Source of the DNA: Candidatus Mailhella excrementigallinarum
Lineage (GTDB): Bacteria > Desulfobacterota > Desulfovibrionia > Desulfovibrionales > Desulfovibrionaceae
DNA length: 64,000 nt
Direction of reading: 5' to 3'
Assembly: GCA_944324075.1 (NCBI GenBank)
Contig: CALUUZ010000005.1
Location: forward strand, 62,001 to 126,000
The notes beneath the pieces are model-generated. The model was not told where the DNA came from. It ran no database searches and worked only from the letters and a program-made list of their open reading frames with translations. The translations under genes were made by a program, and so were the position numbers. This document shows positions 19,320 through 27,431 of this stretch, piece by piece; the first letter of the stretch is position 1, and every line of letters begins with the position of its first letter.

Positions 19320-20074
19320 GCATGTTCGATCAGAAACTGGCGGCCGGGCAGGGCGTAACAGGCACATTCTGCCATATCGGGGGAGCGGTGGCGGCGGAAT
19401 GTCTGAGTCTTTCCGGTCTGGATTACGTCATCATCGACATGGAACACGGCCCTTTTACCGAAGAGAGCGCGGGCGACATGATCCGCGCGATACAGCTGCA
19501 CGGCGCGGAACCCTTTGTCCGCACCCGGGACAGCTCCAGAGCGGCGGTGCTCCATGCCCTGGATCTGGGGGCAAGGGGACTCATCATTCCTGACCTGCGC
19601 TCTGTGGAAGAAGCTCGCCATCTGGTGGAGTACGCCAAATACTTCCCGCTGGGAGCCAGGGGCTTCGCCTTTTCACGCAGCGCCCGGTACGGATTTTCGC
19701 CGGATCTGAAGGATCTGGAGGCGTATTTCGTCGAGGTGAACCGGCACACTCTTCTCATGCCGCAATGCGAAACGGTGGAAGCGCTTGAACATATCGAAGA
19801 GATAGCCGCGCTTGACGGCGTCGACGGCATATTTGTGGGGCCGTATGACCTTTCCGTTGCGCTGGGGGCTCCTGCCGCCTTTGCCACGGCTGAGTTCCGC
19901 CAGGCGCTTGATCGTGTCCTCCGGGCATGCCGTGCGCGCGGGAAACTGACCTTCATCTACGCCAACACCATGGTCGAGGCGCGCGACCGCTTCGTTCAGG
20001 GCTATCGGGGTGCCGCGGTAGGCACGGATACGGCATTCCTGGTAAAGGCCATACAGGGCATGCTTCAATCCTGA
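19316..20074 (+). CDS. HpcH/HpaI-family class II aldolase
   Basis: 252 residues. Family motifs: VIIDMEHGPF (metal-linked acidic residues near position 40), ALDLGARGLIIPDL, PQCETVEALEHI and GIFVGPYDLSVALG. Members cleave 4-hydroxy-2-oxo acids such as 4-hydroxy-2-oxoheptanedioate or 2-keto-3-deoxy sugar acids to pyruvate and an aldehyde. Translationally coupled to the aminotransferase, which would produce or consume the 2-oxo acid. Substrate not predictable. Confidence 0.88.
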   Translation: MSMFDQKLAAGQGVTGTFCHIGGAVAAECLSLSGLDYVIIDMEHGPFTEESAGDMIRAIQLHGAEPFVRTRDSSRAAVLHALDLGARGLIIPDLRSVEEARHLVEYAKYFPLGARGFAFSRSARYGFSPDLKDLEAYFVEVNRHTLLMPQCETVEALEHIEEIAALDGVDGIFVGPYDLSVALGAPAAFATAEFRQALDRVLRACRARGKLTFIYANTMVEARDRFVQGYRGAAVGTDTAFLVKAIQGMLQS

Positions 20075-20303
20075 CAGGGAATATTTTCGTTTTGAACATG
20101 TTCCCGGAGTCGAGCGGAACGAGCCCCGCCCCTGCTCTCCATATCCGCAACGAGCTTTACGCTGACGACCAAGAGCGGCACGGCGCCCCTCTCCAGTGTC
20201 GCCGCAACTGAGTTGCGGCGTATGGCTCCGGCTTCAGGCGTGAAACCTGCGGGCCGGAATACAGGACATGGCTGAAAGATACGTTCAACAGCAAAACGCT
20301 CTG
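20075..20303 (+). repeat. Dispersed repeat family A, copy A3 (long form)
   Basis: Starts CAGGGAATATTTTCG right after the aldolase stop and ends CAGCAAAACGCTCTG 12 bp before the exporter start. It carries the conserved GGCGTGAAACCTGCGGGCC block and a CCGCAACTGAGTTGCGG hairpin, with about 45 extra bases in the left half compared with A2. Confidence 0.8.
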
Positions 20304-20315
20304 GGGAGGAACGCC

Positions 20316-21260
20316 ATGCCGGAAAGACATGGCTCCGGATTTCATGTCTGCCTTTGCCTTGCTCTGCTTTATCTTTCATGGGGCGGAAGTTTTCTGGGGG
20401 TCAAACTGATGCTGACGGGTTTTCCCCCCGTCTTTCAGAACGGGATACGCCTTTGCGGCGCAGGAACGCTCATGCTGGTGCTGCTTCCGTTCACCCGTCA
20501 CGGCAGACCTTCCGGAATCATGGAGATCGTACACTACGCGGTACTGGCATTCCTCATCATGTTCATGAACAATGTGTGCCAGGCTGTAGGGCAGTTGAGC
20601 GTTCCGTCCGGAATAGCCGCCCTGCTGTACGGCACGGTTCCGGTATTCATGATGCTTGGGGACTGGCAGATCCTGGGCGGCCGGAGGCCGGCGCGTACGC
20701 AGTGGCTTGCCGTAGCCGGAGCGATGCTGGGCCTGGGAACGCTGCTCCCGACGAGCGAAGCGGAACTCCGATGCACGCTCCCGGGAGCATCCGTCATTCT
20801 TCTCGGCGTATTCTGCTTTGTGGCAGGCTCTCTCTATGCAAGGCGCTTTCTCCGTTCGGCCGGTCTTTCGCTCTACGGAGGGATGTCGCTGAGCATGCTG
20901 TTCGGCGGCATCATGTCCCTGCTCGCCAGTCTTGCCGCGGGAGAACGCATCGACCTTTCCGGACTCTCCCCGGGCTCTCTGGGCGCAATGGCCTTTCTTA
21001 CGCTGTTCACCAGCGTACTCGGTTATTTCTGCTATTACTGGCTGCTGGCCCATACTCGCACTATCGTGGCCGTATCTTTCGCTTTCATCGATCCGGTCAT
21101 TGCCGTGACGCTGGGCTGGCTGTTCGCGGATGAACCTGTGACGCCGAGGGCGCTGCTGGCCTGCGCCCTCATCGTCGGAGCCGTCATCTGCGCTCTTCGG
21201 CAGGAAGCCGCTCACCATGAGGCGGAAAACAGGAGCGGTGTCAGAAAGAGGTCTGGCTAA
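20316..21260 (+). CDS. EamA/DMT-family transporter
   Basis: 314 residues with ten hydrophobic helices in two EamA half-repeats (LCLALLYLSWGGSFLGVKLML at the start and FLTLFTSVLGYFCYYWLLAHT in the second half). Such carriers export amino acids, metabolites or drugs. The ATG at 20316 follows GGGGAGGAACGCC; the longer open frame starts inside repeat A3 and is rejected. Its stop overlaps the convergent LysR gene by 3 bp. Likely exports a product or toxic intermediate of the island. Confidence 0.85.
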   Translation: MPERHGSGFHVCLCLALLYLSWGGSFLGVKLMLTGFPPVFQNGIRLCGAGTLMLVLLPFTRHGRPSGIMEIVHYAVLAFLIMFMNNVCQAVGQLSVPSGIAALLYGTVPVFMMLGDWQILGGRRPARTQWLAVAGAMLGLGTLLPTSEAELRCTLPGASVILLGVFCFVAGSLYARRFLRSAGLSLYGGMSLSMLFGGIMSLLASLAAGERIDLSGLSPGSLGAMAFLTLFTSVLGYFCYYWLLAHTRTIVAVSFAFIDPVIAVTLGWLFADEPVTPRALLACALIVGAVICALRQEAAHHEAENRSGVRKRSG

Positions 21261-22189
21261 CTCGAAAATTCCATTCCCCTGAGTTCCTCAAGCAGAACCT
21301 CAATACAGGCCGCGCTTTGCGGAGGCAGATGCTTGCGCCTGCGGGTGATCAGCGCGTATTCGCGCAGCGCGCTTGCTCCGGGAAGCGGATAAATATCCAG
21401 CACGTCCTGATAATTGCGTACGGTAAAATCCTCAAGAATGGTTACGCCCATGCCGGCCTGCACATAGGCAAGAATCACGGCGGAATTGTTGGCTGTGGCC
21501 GATATGGCGGGCGTCACGCCCCATCTTCGCAGTTCGTCATGCACCACCCGGCTCAGAACGCTGGCGGAGGAAAAGGCCACGAAGGATTCCCCGTCCAGCT
21601 CCCGCACATCGCGCAGAAACCCCTGTCCGTCGCGGCTGAAGCCTTTTTCCGGACGGCTGACCAGCACCAGGCGGGAAGAAAACAAAGGCTGCGCCTCAAT
21701 GGTGGGCGGGTATTCGTCTCTTGCCGATATGCCGAAATCAATGGCGGAACTGTTGACCATATCCAGGGTGAGACTCGATTCCCCGCTTGAATTGAGAGTA
21801 AACCATGTGCGCGGGTACAGCCGGTGAAAACGGGCCAGAGATACGGCAAGAATATTGGCGGCAACGCTGTGCGTGGTGGAAAGGGAAATCTCGCCCTTGT
21901 ATTCTTCGTGCCGCCCGCTCCCTACCTCGGAACGGATCTCCTTGACCAGCTCGAACATGGTGATGGCTTTCTCGTGCAACTGGCGCCCTTCCGCCGTCAG
22001 TTCCATGCTCTTGTTCCGGCGGTTGAAAAGCTGCACCCCCAGTTCCGCTTCCAGGCACTGCACCAGGTAACTTACGGCAGGCTGGCGCAAACCGAGACTT
22101 TCCGCCGCCTGGGACATGTTGCCGCATTCCGCCACAGCATAAAAGCCGCGCAGCCATTGCAGGAAGTCGCCGCTGAAACGTTCGATCAT
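21257..22189 (-). CDS. LysR-type transcriptional regulator
   Basis: 310 residues. The N-terminal winged HTH has the LTTR pattern (FYAVAECGNMSQAAESLGLRQPAVSYLVQCLEAELG), followed by the two-lobed effector domain. It is divergent from the second catabolic island beginning at 22444, and LTTRs usually control such divergent neighbours in response to a pathway metabolite. The 3' end overlaps the DMT gene by 3 bp on the other strand. Confidence 0.93.
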   Translation of the reverse strand: MIERFSGDFLQWLRGFYAVAECGNMSQAAESLGLRQPAVSYLVQCLEAELGVQLFNRRNKSMELTAEGRQLHEKAITMFELVKEIRSEVGSGRHEEYKGEISLSTTHSVAANILAVSLARFHRLYPRTWFTLNSSGESSLTLDMVNSSAIDFGISARDEYPPTIEAQPLFSSRLVLVSRPEKGFSRDGQGFLRDVRELDGESFVAFSSASVLSRVVHDELRRWGVTPAISATANNSAVILAYVQAGMGVTILEDFTVRNYQDVLDIYPLPGASALREYALITRRRKHLPPQSAACIEVLLEELRGMEFSS

Positions 22190-22312
22190 CAGAGCCTCCC
22201 GGCGGAAATATTTCGGGCACAGCCTGAAACAAAAAGTCCATGATGACGGATCATTGGGGATAATTATCGAAACTCCCTATACATCAATCAGTAAATTTTA
22301 TCAATATTTGTT

Positions 22313-22340
22313 TTGACAAAAAAATTTTTTGCATGCTAAT
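22313..22340 (+). promoter_or_regulatory. Possible sigma-70 promoter of the LysR-divergent island
   Basis: TTGACA (22313-22318), 16 bases, GCTAAT (22335-22340), in an AT-rich stretch between the LysR gene and the island. The -35 is perfect, the -10 is 4 of 6. A leader of about 100 bp would follow. No clear T-N11-A palindrome could be assigned as the LysR site. Confidence 0.4.
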
Positions 22341-22443
22341 ACGAAAACAACCCCTTGCGATCCGAGAACTTTTTCAATTTTCACGGTTCCGAAGAATCTT
22401 TTCAATAGTTCCTTTCAGCACAAAACATACCCTGTTATTTCGG

Positions 22444-23253
22444 ATGCCCGTCATGCCCACCCTTCTTGCCTGTTCCCGCCTGTATAACGCTGCGCCTCGC
22501 CATGCGCAGGCATGGAATGAGCTGTTCCATGAAATCGGCAGACTGTCCGGGCTCTCCCTGCGTACGGTGGACTGGGCGGCACCCGCCCGTCTTGAAGAAC
22601 TTTGGGCGCGCCCGGATCTGGGCATGGCCTTCCTGTGCGGACGCCCCTATCTGCAGGCCGGGGCCCGGCATCGGATCATTGCCGCTCCCCTCACCAGCGA
22701 GAGCGGGGAACAGCCAGTCTATCGCACGCTGCTTCTGGCCCGCGCATCCAGCGGCTGGAACCGCATTGAGGACAGTTTCGGAAGCAGGCTGGGCCGCATG
22801 CCCGCGCATTCCCAATCCGGCTACAACGCCCTGCGCTTCATGCTGGCCCCCTACGCCGGAGCAGATCTCCTGTATGCTGAGAGCGTCGAACTTGAAACTC
22901 CCGCCGACTGTGTGCGCGCTCTGCAGGAATCCCGTGTGGACGTCATCCCGCTGGACAGCTTTTTCCATCTCCTGCTTGCAGACGAATACCCGGAGCTGGG
23001 CAGAAGACTCGTCATTCTCGGGGCATCACCCTTCACCTCCATGCCCTTTCTGGCGGGTTCGCCGGAACTTGCTCCTCACGCGGTCCGAGCGCTGCGCGAT
23101 GCGCTTGAGCTGTGGAGCCTTTCTCCCGCGTATGAAGACATACGCAAGGCGTTATGCCTGCGCGGCTTCGCCTTTCCCTCTCCCGCCGACTACGCCGCAC
23201 TGGCGGTTCAGGAAGCCGAAGCACTGCGCCTCGGGTATCCCTGCCCCGCCTGA
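22444..23253 (+). CDS. PhnD-like periplasmic-binding-fold protein without signal peptide
   Basis: About 269 residues (the ATG at 22453 is equally possible; neither has a clear RBS). The text ACSRLYNAAPRHAQAWNELF, GMAFLCGRPYL, SGYNALRFML and SRVDVIPLDSFFHLLL follows the phosphate/phosphonate-binding PF12974 pattern. No credible signal peptide or lipobox is present, so the protein is probably cytoplasmic, unlike normal PhnD. No permease or ATPase is adjacent. It may be a cytosolic ligand sensor or an enzyme that adopted this fold. Confidence 0.6.
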   Translation: MPVMPTLLACSRLYNAAPRHAQAWNELFHEIGRLSGLSLRTVDWAAPARLEELWARPDLGMAFLCGRPYLQAGARHRIIAAPLTSESGEQPVYRTLLLARASSGWNRIEDSFGSRLGRMPAHSQSGYNALRFMLAPYAGADLLYAESVELETPADCVRALQESRVDVIPLDSFFHLLLADEYPELGRRLVILGASPFTSMPFLAGSPELAPHAVRALRDALELWSLSPAYEDIRKALCLRGFAFPSPADYAALAVQEAEALRLGYPCPA

Positions 23254-23289
23254 AATCTGCCTTTGTAACCGGAACATACGGAGTCCATC

Positions 23290-24294
23290 ATGCAGGAAAG
23301 CTATCTCACCTATCTCAATGGCCCCGACATCGCCGGACTGAACATGAGCGATGCGGAAATCCTCGCCGCCGTGGAAGAGAGCCTGCGGGCGCAGGGCCTC
23401 GGCCAGACCCGCATCGAACCCCGCGTTCACCTGGTGCCCGAAGACTCCGCCAAGGGTCATTTCAACGTGCTGCGCGGCTATATCCAGCCCCTGCATGTGG
23501 CGGGCGTCAAGATTGTCGGCGACTATGTGGATAACTACAAGCACGGCCTGCCCTCGGAAATGGCGGTGATGAACCTGTTCGATCCGGAGACCGGGATGGT
23601 GAAGGCCATTCTCGACGCGACCGCCATCACCGACATGCGCACCGGCGCGGTCACGGCCCTGGGCGCGAAATACATGGCCCGCAGGAATTCCCGCATTCTC
23701 GGCCATGTGGGTTCGCGCGGCACCTCATACTGGAATGTGCGTCTGCTGGACTCTCTGTTCCACTTTGACGAAATCCGCGTGCATTCCCGCCGTCCGGAAA
23801 GCCGCGAAGCCTTCGGCAAACGTCTCTCCGAAGACCTGGGCAAGGCCGTGCGCGTGGTGGACAGTTGGGAAGAGTGCGTCTCAGGTGCCGATATCGTGGT
23901 GGAAGCCACCCGCCTGCCCGAACCCAAACCCATGCTCAAAACCGAATGGATCAGGAAAGGCGCATTTGTTGTTCCCTACGGCACCATGAGCGCGGTGGAA
24001 CTTTCCCTCACCGACATCATGGACAAGATGGTTGTGGATGACTGGGGACAGTGCCGCAAGGGGCTGCCCTACGGGGCACTGCGCCCCCATGTGGAAGCGG
24101 ACAAGCTTACCGAAGAAAACCTGCACGCCGAACTGGGCCAGATTGTGGCAGGTCTCAAGCCCGGCCGCGAGAACGATGAGGAAACCATACTCTTCTGGCA
24201 TCGCGGCCTGAGCACCAACGACATCGCCCTCGGCCACGCCATGCTGGAAAAGGCGGCAAAACTCGGCATCGGGCAGAAACTGCGCTATCGTTAA
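23290..24294 (+). CDS. Ornithine cyclodeaminase/mu-crystallin family enzyme
   Basis: 334 residues. RLVPEDSAKG-like N-terminal strand, KIVGDYVDNYKHGLP with the substrate-site lysine, DATAITDMRTGAVTALGAKYM and a Rossmann segment LGHVGSRGTSYW match the OCD family; the nucleotide loop reads GHVGSRG instead of the common GAGxQA. The family includes NAD(P)-dependent cyclodeaminases, ketimine reductases and amino-acid dehydrogenases. RBS GGAG before the ATG. With the lyase-family protein and transporters downstream it probably processes an amino acid or imine; the exact reaction is open. Confidence 0.85.
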   Translation: MQESYLTYLNGPDIAGLNMSDAEILAAVEESLRAQGLGQTRIEPRVHLVPEDSAKGHFNVLRGYIQPLHVAGVKIVGDYVDNYKHGLPSEMAVMNLFDPETGMVKAILDATAITDMRTGAVTALGAKYMARRNSRILGHVGSRGTSYWNVRLLDSLFHFDEIRVHSRRPESREAFGKRLSEDLGKAVRVVDSWEECVSGADIVVEATRLPEPKPMLKTEWIRKGAFVVPYGTMSAVELSLTDIMDKMVVDDWGQCRKGLPYGALRPHVEADKLTEENLHAELGQIVAGLKPGRENDEETILFWHRGLSTNDIALGHAMLEKAAKLGIGQKLRYR

Positions 24295-24324
24295 CCCCCT
24301 CCGCTCCAGCATCCGATACTCATA

Positions 24325-24345
24325 CGGGGCGGCGTTTCCGCCCCG
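24325..24345 (+). terminator. Hairpin after the OCD-like gene
   Basis: CGGGGCGG-CGTTT-CCGCCCCG, a perfect 8-bp GC stem 30 bp after the stop. Without a T-run it may be a weak terminator or a processing/stability hairpin inside the operon. Confidence 0.45.
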
Positions 24346-24440
24346 CCCTCTCCCTGGAGCTGTTTCAGCCTGGAATGCTCCCCCATGTGAAAAATCAATC
24401 AGCCTTGTCTTTCAAGAACTTCGAGAACCCGGAACATACC

Positions 24441-25772
24441 ATGCGTACGCGTCCCTTATCTTACGCCTGTCTGCTGTTCGCCACCCTGTGCGGCGCGTAT
24501 TTTCTCGTATTCTTCCAGCGCCTCAGCCTCGGCGTGATCATGCCGTCTCTGACGGAAGATCTGGGCCTGACGCCCTCCATGACCGGCTGGCTCGGTTCCG
24601 CCTTCCTGTACGCCTATGCGGCCACGCAAATTCCAGCCGGGCTGCTGGTAGACAACTGGGGGCCGCGCCGAACCATGCTTCTGCTCTTCGGTATGGGGGG
24701 AGTTGGAGGGCTTCTCTTCGCCTCGGCCGCCAGTCTCGGCACGGCGCTTGCCGGACGCGCCCTGGTCGGCGTCGGCATGGCGGTGGTGACCACGGCCTCC
24801 TTCAAAATCATGAGCAACTGGTTCCGCGCCGGAATATACGCCCGTCTGGTGTCCATCTTCATGGCAACAGGCGGTCTGGGCACCTTTTTTGCCGCCGCGC
24901 CCCTGGCCGCTCTGAACACTGCCTTCGGCTGGCGTCCGGTGTTCCGGGGCATTGCCGTATTCTCTCTTTTCTGGGGCGCGCTGCTCTGGCTTATGGTAAA
25001 GGACGCGCCATCTCGCGGACAGGAACGGACTCCGGCTCTCTCCTCCATGCAGCGCCCCGCCTGCATTCGATCCGGCTGCGCGCATCCCCCGGGCGTGTCA
25101 GCCGAAGACCGGCACAAGCGCGCCCCGGAATCCTCAACCTCACCGGCGGACATCCTGCGGACGTTCCGCATCCTGTTCTCTTCGCCACAATACCGTCTCA
25201 TCGTTCTGTGGTATCTGACCGGAGCCTCTCTGTTCTTCTCCTTTGCCGGGTTATGGGCCGGAGATTACTACCGCAGGGTTCACGGGCTTTCCGCAGAATC
25301 GCTTGGGGCGCTGCTTTCTCTCGGATCGCTGAGTCTCATTCTCGGCACCCCCGCAGGGGCCTGGCTCTCGGATCGCCTGCATTCCCGCAGGGCTGTTCTG
25401 ATCATCGGCTCCGTGTGCGCGCTCGGCAGTTCCCTCAGCCTCTGCTTTTCCTCCGCGCCGCTTCCGCTGTGGGCATTGTGGCTGCAGTTCGGCGGCATCT
25501 GCGTCGCGGGCAACGCCACAGCCTCCGCAGTCTTCGCTTCCGCGCGCGAAGTCCTGCCGCCTTCGGTGCTGGGTCTTTCCACGTCCATGCTCAGTCTTTC
25601 CATCTTCGGGTGCACCGCATGCCTGCAGGCGGTCATCGGGGGGCTGCTTGAAACATTCTCCGCCCTCGGTCCCGAACAAGCCTATGCCCATGCCTTTTCC
25701 GTCTATCTCGTCTTTGCATCAGTCAGTCTGGCAGCCGCGCTCATGTTCCGCCCGTCCGGGCATCAAGCATAA
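24441..25772 (+). CDS. Major facilitator superfamily transporter
   Basis: About 443 residues with twelve helices and a hydrophilic central loop near residues 190-235 that is longer than usual and Ser/Pro-rich. The DNWGPRRTMLL loop between helices 2 and 3 is the MFS A-motif, and a second copy reads LSDRLHSRRAVL. I take the ATG at 24441 (MRTRPLSYACLLF) because the upstream extension to 24375 is not hydrophobic or family-like. Probably moves the island's substrate or product. Substrate unknown. Confidence 0.85.
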   Translation: MRTRPLSYACLLFATLCGAYFLVFFQRLSLGVIMPSLTEDLGLTPSMTGWLGSAFLYAYAATQIPAGLLVDNWGPRRTMLLLFGMGGVGGLLFASAASLGTALAGRALVGVGMAVVTTASFKIMSNWFRAGIYARLVSIFMATGGLGTFFAAAPLAALNTAFGWRPVFRGIAVFSLFWGALLWLMVKDAPSRGQERTPALSSMQRPACIRSGCAHPPGVSAEDRHKRAPESSTSPADILRTFRILFSSPQYRLIVLWYLTGASLFFSFAGLWAGDYYRRVHGLSAESLGALLSLGSLSLILGTPAGAWLSDRLHSRRAVLIIGSVCALGSSLSLCFSSAPLPLWALWLQFGGICVAGNATASAVFASAREVLPPSVLGLSTSMLSLSIFGCTACLQAVIGGLLETFSALGPEQAYAHAFSVYLVFASVSLAAALMFRPSGHQA

Positions 25773-25842
25773 ATCACGGCAGAAACGGCCTCCAGGCAGG
25801 CCGTCCCGATTCCATGCCACCTTAAATCCGGAGCTCCGCATC

Positions 25843-27360
25843 ATGTCACAGGAAACCATCACGCTTTCAGGCAGGGAACTGACAACCGCCCAGGTCGCCC
25901 GAATCGCCCGGCAATACGCCCGGGTAGAGATTTCAGCCCAGGCCGAAGCCGATATCTCCGCGACCAGAAAGCTCATTCTGGAAATGGCGAAAGATCGTGA
26001 ACTTCCCCGCATTTACGGCTTCAATACCGGGGTGGGCATGAACAAGGACTGGGACATCAGCGAGGAGGGGCTGGGCCGCTTCAATCGCATGCTGATCAAT
26101 TCCCACAGCGCCGCAGTCGGCCCGGAGGCTTCCGAGGAGGAAGTCCGCGCGATGCTCGCCGTCCGCCTGAACTGCTTCCTGACAAATCACACGGGAGCAT
26201 CCCCCGAACTCATTCACATGTACCGCGATTTTCTGAACCTTCGCCTTCATCCGGTCATGCCCACAAGGGGATCGATAGGCGAATCCGATCTGGTCGTCAT
26301 GGCTCATATCGGCCTTGCCGTTCAGGGAGAAGGAGAGGTCTTCCTCCAGGGCGAGCGCATGAGCGCCGCGGAAGCCCTGGCCAAAGCGGGGCTCAAACCT
26401 GTCACGCTCGGCTGCAAGGACGGTCTGGCCATTGTCAACACCAGCGCGCTCTTTGCCGGGCTTGGCTCCCTGCTGGCGGAAGACGTCATGGAATTCATGG
26501 ACATGTGCGATCTGCTCTACGCGCTGAGTCTGGAGGCCTTCGGCGGCAACACCTCCCCGCTTGACGAAGCCTGTCACCTCGCCCGCCCCGTGCGCGGCCC
26601 CATGGAAACCGCCGCGAGAGTGCGCAGATATCTGGAAGGCAGCTTTATCTGGCAGCCGGGCGTCACGGTCACCATGCAGGATCCGCTCTGCTATCGTTCC
26701 GCCTGCCACGTCAACGGCGCGGTACGCGACGCGCTGGACTACGTCATTCCGCATCTTGCCGGACACATCAACTCCAGCGACGACAACCCCTGCGTCGTCT
26801 CCGAACAGCGCAGAATACTCTCCTGCTCCAATTACGACGCCACCTCTCTGGCTCTCGGCTTCGAGATGCTGGGTCAGGCTCTCTGCCATGTTTCGCGGAA
26901 CATCTGCTATCAGCTCATCAAGCTCGACACGCCCTATTTCAGCCGTCTGCCCCGCTTCCTCAGTCCGGACGGCACCAGCGTCATGGCCTACACCACCAAC
27001 CAGAAGACCTACACCGCTCTTGACGCCGAAAACCGGCTTCTCTCCAACCCGGTCAATGTCGACTGGCTTTCTGTGTCCGGAGATGTGGAGGATCACGCTA
27101 CAAATGCCCCGCTTATCGTCGCCAAGACATCTAAAATGCTGGATAATCTTCGATACATGCTGGGCATGCAGGCGTATCACGCGGCCCAGGCCATCGATCT
27201 CAGAAACATGGCCCCGCTGGGCAGGTACACATCCGAAGCCTACGCGGCTATTCGTGACGTCATTCCCTTTGTCGATCAGGATCGCGTGGTGAGCATTGAT
27301 ATCCGCAGGGCCTACGAGCTTGTCCGATCCGGCAGGCTTTGCGCCATAGCCCACCGCTGA
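25843..27360 (+). CDS. HAL/PAL/TAL-family protein lacking the MIO Ala-Ser-Gly triad
   Basis: 505 residues, family length. Conserved aromatic-ammonia-lyase parts are clear: YGFNTGVGMNKD (catalytic Tyr loop), DGLAIVNTSALFAG, MQDPLCYRSACHVNG, INSSDDNPCV, CSNYDATSLALG and SGDVEDHATNAP. The loop that normally reads GSxGASGDLAPLAH reads GSIGESDLVVMAH here, one residue shorter and without the Ala-Ser-Gly that cyclises to the MIO electrophile. So the fold and most active-site residues are kept while the cofactor precursor is absent. It may catalyse a different elimination or isomerisation. RBS GGAG is about ten bases upstream. Confidence 0.85.
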   Translation: MSQETITLSGRELTTAQVARIARQYARVEISAQAEADISATRKLILEMAKDRELPRIYGFNTGVGMNKDWDISEEGLGRFNRMLINSHSAAVGPEASEEEVRAMLAVRLNCFLTNHTGASPELIHMYRDFLNLRLHPVMPTRGSIGESDLVVMAHIGLAVQGEGEVFLQGERMSAAEALAKAGLKPVTLGCKDGLAIVNTSALFAGLGSLLAEDVMEFMDMCDLLYALSLEAFGGNTSPLDEACHLARPVRGPMETAARVRRYLEGSFIWQPGVTVTMQDPLCYRSACHVNGAVRDALDYVIPHLAGHINSSDDNPCVVSEQRRILSCSNYDATSLALGFEMLGQALCHVSRNICYQLIKLDTPYFSRLPRFLSPDGTSVMAYTTNQKTYTALDAENRLLSNPVNVDWLSVSGDVEDHATNAPLIVAKTSKMLDNLRYMLGMQAYHAAQAIDLRNMAPLGRYTSEAYAAIRDVIPFVDQDRVVSIDIRRAYELVRSGRLCAIAHR

Positions 27361-27431
27361 GATCGGAACACCCTGCCGAAACAGCATGCGGCAGATATTT
27401 TCGCCTGAACTTCAACTCCGGGAGATTCATT

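Noticed and set aside
25933..27387. 484-codon minus-strand frame opposite the HAL-like gene
   Set aside because: Shadow of a clear family member on the plus strand.
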